A stretch of DNA of 14,670 bases. It comes from Anaerolineales bacterium. Lineage in GTDB: Bacteria; Chloroflexota; Anaerolineae; Anaerolineales; Villigracilaceae. The stretch's first letter is position 1. Every line of letters begins with the position of its first letter. The stretch covers positions 1 to 14,670 of the forward strand of contig JANTFU010000021.1 in assembly GCA_024763295.1 (NCBI GenBank), in the 5' to 3' direction. The notes beneath the pieces are model-generated. The model was not told the origin of the DNA, did not search any database, and saw only the letters and a list, made by a program, of their open reading frames with translations. A program made the translations under genes and the position numbers. Below are positions 13,203-14,670 of the stretch, piece after piece.

Positions 13203-14642
13203 TTGACTAACGAAGAAACCCCACAAGAAGAAGAAAAAACGCTCCCCGAAATCACATTCGCGGAACTCCCCGAGAGAATCAAAACCGCCGCATCCAACGC
13301 TGGCTGGGATTCGCTCATGCCGGTTCAGCAAAAAGCCATCCCTTACCTAATGGCGCAGAAAGACGTAATGATTCAGGCGCGCACGGGCAGCGGTAAAACG
13401 GGCGCATTTTTGCTCCCAATGATCGAACGCCTGCGCCCGAACAAAAAATACTGTCAGGCGCTGATCCTTGTTCCCACGCGGGAACTTGCCAAACAGGTGG
13501 AGAAGGAAGCCCAAACCCTTTGCCGAGACAGTGGTCTGGAAACGGTAGCAGTTTACGGCGGAGTCGGATACGGCGAGCAAATCGCCGCTTTCAAACGCGG
13601 CGCGCAGATTGTCGTCGGCACGCCGGGGCGCGTCCTCGACCATCTCATCAAGCGCTCCTTCAACCTGAACCGTCTCGAAATGCTCATTTTCGACGAAGCC
13701 GACCGTATGCTCTCGATGGGCTTTTATCCCGACATGAAAGATGTGCAAAGTCACATACCGAATCATGCCGTCAACACCTGCATGTTCTCAGCCACTTTCC
13801 CCGCGCATGTCATGGGCGCCGCTAACGAGTTCATGGAAAAGCCCGATTTCATCAGCCTGAGCAGCGACCAGGTCTACGTCGCCGACACCGACCACATCGT
13901 CTACAACGTGCCAAGCATGGAAAAGGACAGGACGCTGATCCGCCTGATCGAGCTGGAAAATCCGCATTCGGCGATCATTTTCTGCAACACAAAACAACGT
14001 GTGAATTATGTGACGACCATCCTGCAACGCTACGGATACGACGCCGACCAGCTTAGTTCTGACCTTTCGCAGAATGCGCGCGAACGCACGTTGGGACGCT
14101 TGCGCGATGGAAACCTGAGATTTTTGGTGGCGACCGACGTTGCGGCGCGCGGCATCGACATCTCGAAGCTCTCGCACGTCATCCAATACGAACCGCCCGA
14201 TGATATGGAAGCCTACATCCACCGCGCGGGACGGACGGGGCGCGCGGGCGCAACCGGCATCGCGATGATGCTGGTCTACGCCGTCGAAAAACGCCAGGTC
14301 AAACATATCGCATCCCGTTATGAGATCGAATTTGAAGAACGTGACATCCCCACCGAAGAAGAAGTTGCCGCAGTGGTCGCCGAACGAGCGATGAACTTCC
14401 TCGAAGCAAAACTGCGCGAACGCGACAAGCTCCAAGCCGACCGCTCGAAACGCTTCCTGCCGCTGGCGCAGCAACTCATCGAAGCCGAAGACGAACTGCC
14501 CATCATCACGATGCTACTGGATGATTATTACCAGAAGGCGCAGCATAAATTTGTGCCGAAACCGATGGAGAAGAAGCAGGGCAAACCGAAGAAGTCTTCA
14601 TCTAATCGGCGGCGGAGAAGTTCCAGACGTCGAAGAAACTAA
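13203..14642 (+). CDS. DEAD-box RNA helicase
   Basis: A 479-residue ATP-dependent RNA helicase. All core motifs are present: a Q-motif region (F19 to MPVQQ 39-43), Walker A ARTGSGKT (59-66), PTREL (91-95), GG (119-120), TPGR (140-143), D164-E-A-D, SAT (196-198), IIFCNTK (258-264), ATDVAARGID (310-319) and HRAGRTGR (340-347). The tail after about 450 is very basic (NRRRRSSRRRRN), a likely RNA-binding extension. Such proteins act in ribosome assembly and mRNA unwinding or decay. The start is TTG; the first ATG in frame is residue 39, inside the Q motif, so a non-ATG start is needed. Only a weak AAGAGAAAAG lies upstream. The 28 bases after the stop to the window end hold nothing I can name. Confidence 0.93.
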   Translation: MTNEETPQEEEKTLPEITFAELPERIKTAASNAGWDSLMPVQQKAIPYLMAQKDVMIQARTGSGKTGAFLLPMIERLRPNKKYCQALILVPTRELAKQVEKEAQTLCRDSGLETVAVYGGVGYGEQIAAFKRGAQIVVGTPGRVLDHLIKRSFNLNRLEMLIFDEADRMLSMGFYPDMKDVQSHIPNHAVNTCMFSATFPAHVMGAANEFMEKPDFISLSSDQVYVADTDHIVYNVPSMEKDRTLIRLIELENPHSAIIFCNTKQRVNYVTTILQRYGYDADQLSSDLSQNARERTLGRLRDGNLRFLVATDVAARGIDISKLSHVIQYEPPDDMEAYIHRAGRTGRAGATGIAMMLVYAVEKRQVKHIASRYEIEFEERDIPTEEEVAAVVAERAMNFLEAKLRERDKLQADRSKRFLPLAQQLIEAEDELPIITMLLDDYYQKAQHKFVPKPMEKKQGKPKKSSSNRRRRSSRRRRN

Positions 14643-14670
14643 ACACGACGGGCACGACATGCTTCTGCTA

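Noticed and set aside
13788..14474. 228-codon minus-strand open frame antisense to the helicase
   Set aside because: It has no recognisable domain and is fully overlapped by the helicase, whose motifs are complete.

Overview
The window reads as a piece of chromosome from a Chloroflexota bacterium, most likely class Anaerolineae. This is an inference from the gene repertoire, the moderate GC content and the many short palindromic and heptameric repeats between genes. No rRNA or taxonomic marker gene is present, so the assignment is tentative. There is no phage, IS transposase, CRISPR array, tRNA or rRNA gene. The genes look like ordinary chromosomal metabolism; most of the unusual content is in repeats, including one that sits inside a gene.

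Twelve genes lie on the minus strand and two on the plus strand. Reading the minus strand from right to left: an acyl-CoA dehydrogenase with its own extended -10 promoter (12787-11618); a family 2 glycosyltransferase (11568-10537); a zinc-binding medium-chain dehydrogenase/reductase (10379-9348); a large GT39-like membrane glycosyltransferase (9279-7159) followed by a metallopeptidase-like lipoprotein (7125-6076); two small four-helix membrane proteins coupled to an acyl-CoA carboxylase cluster (5958-883) made of carboxyltransferase, an HD-domain protein, biotin carboxylase and biotin carrier protein; a terminator; and a CYTH-domain protein (799-194). On the plus strand, a ywbE-like gene with an apparently leaderless promoter (12914) is followed by a DEAD-box RNA helicase starting at TTG (13203-14642).

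Together the carboxylase subunits should make a complete biotin-dependent acyl-CoA carboxylase. A key active-site Asp in the carboxyltransferase points to propionyl-CoA. The acyl-CoA dehydrogenase would fit the same acyl-CoA (branched-chain amino acid or fatty acid) metabolism. The two glycosyltransferases resemble a polyprenyl-phosphate-sugar synthase and a polyprenyl-phosphate-sugar-dependent GT-C transferase, suggesting cell-surface glycosylation.

The most notable signal is an 84-bp element with 13-bp imperfect terminal inverted repeats, inserted in frame (exactly 28 codons) in a loop of the GT39-like protein. Other repeats are an inverted pair of heptamer arrays that overlaps a stop codon, a heptamer-then-octamer array between ywbE and the helicase, an inverted pair of elements with compensating stem arms, and a small family of C/G-rich palindromic elements around the CYTH and membrane-protein genes.
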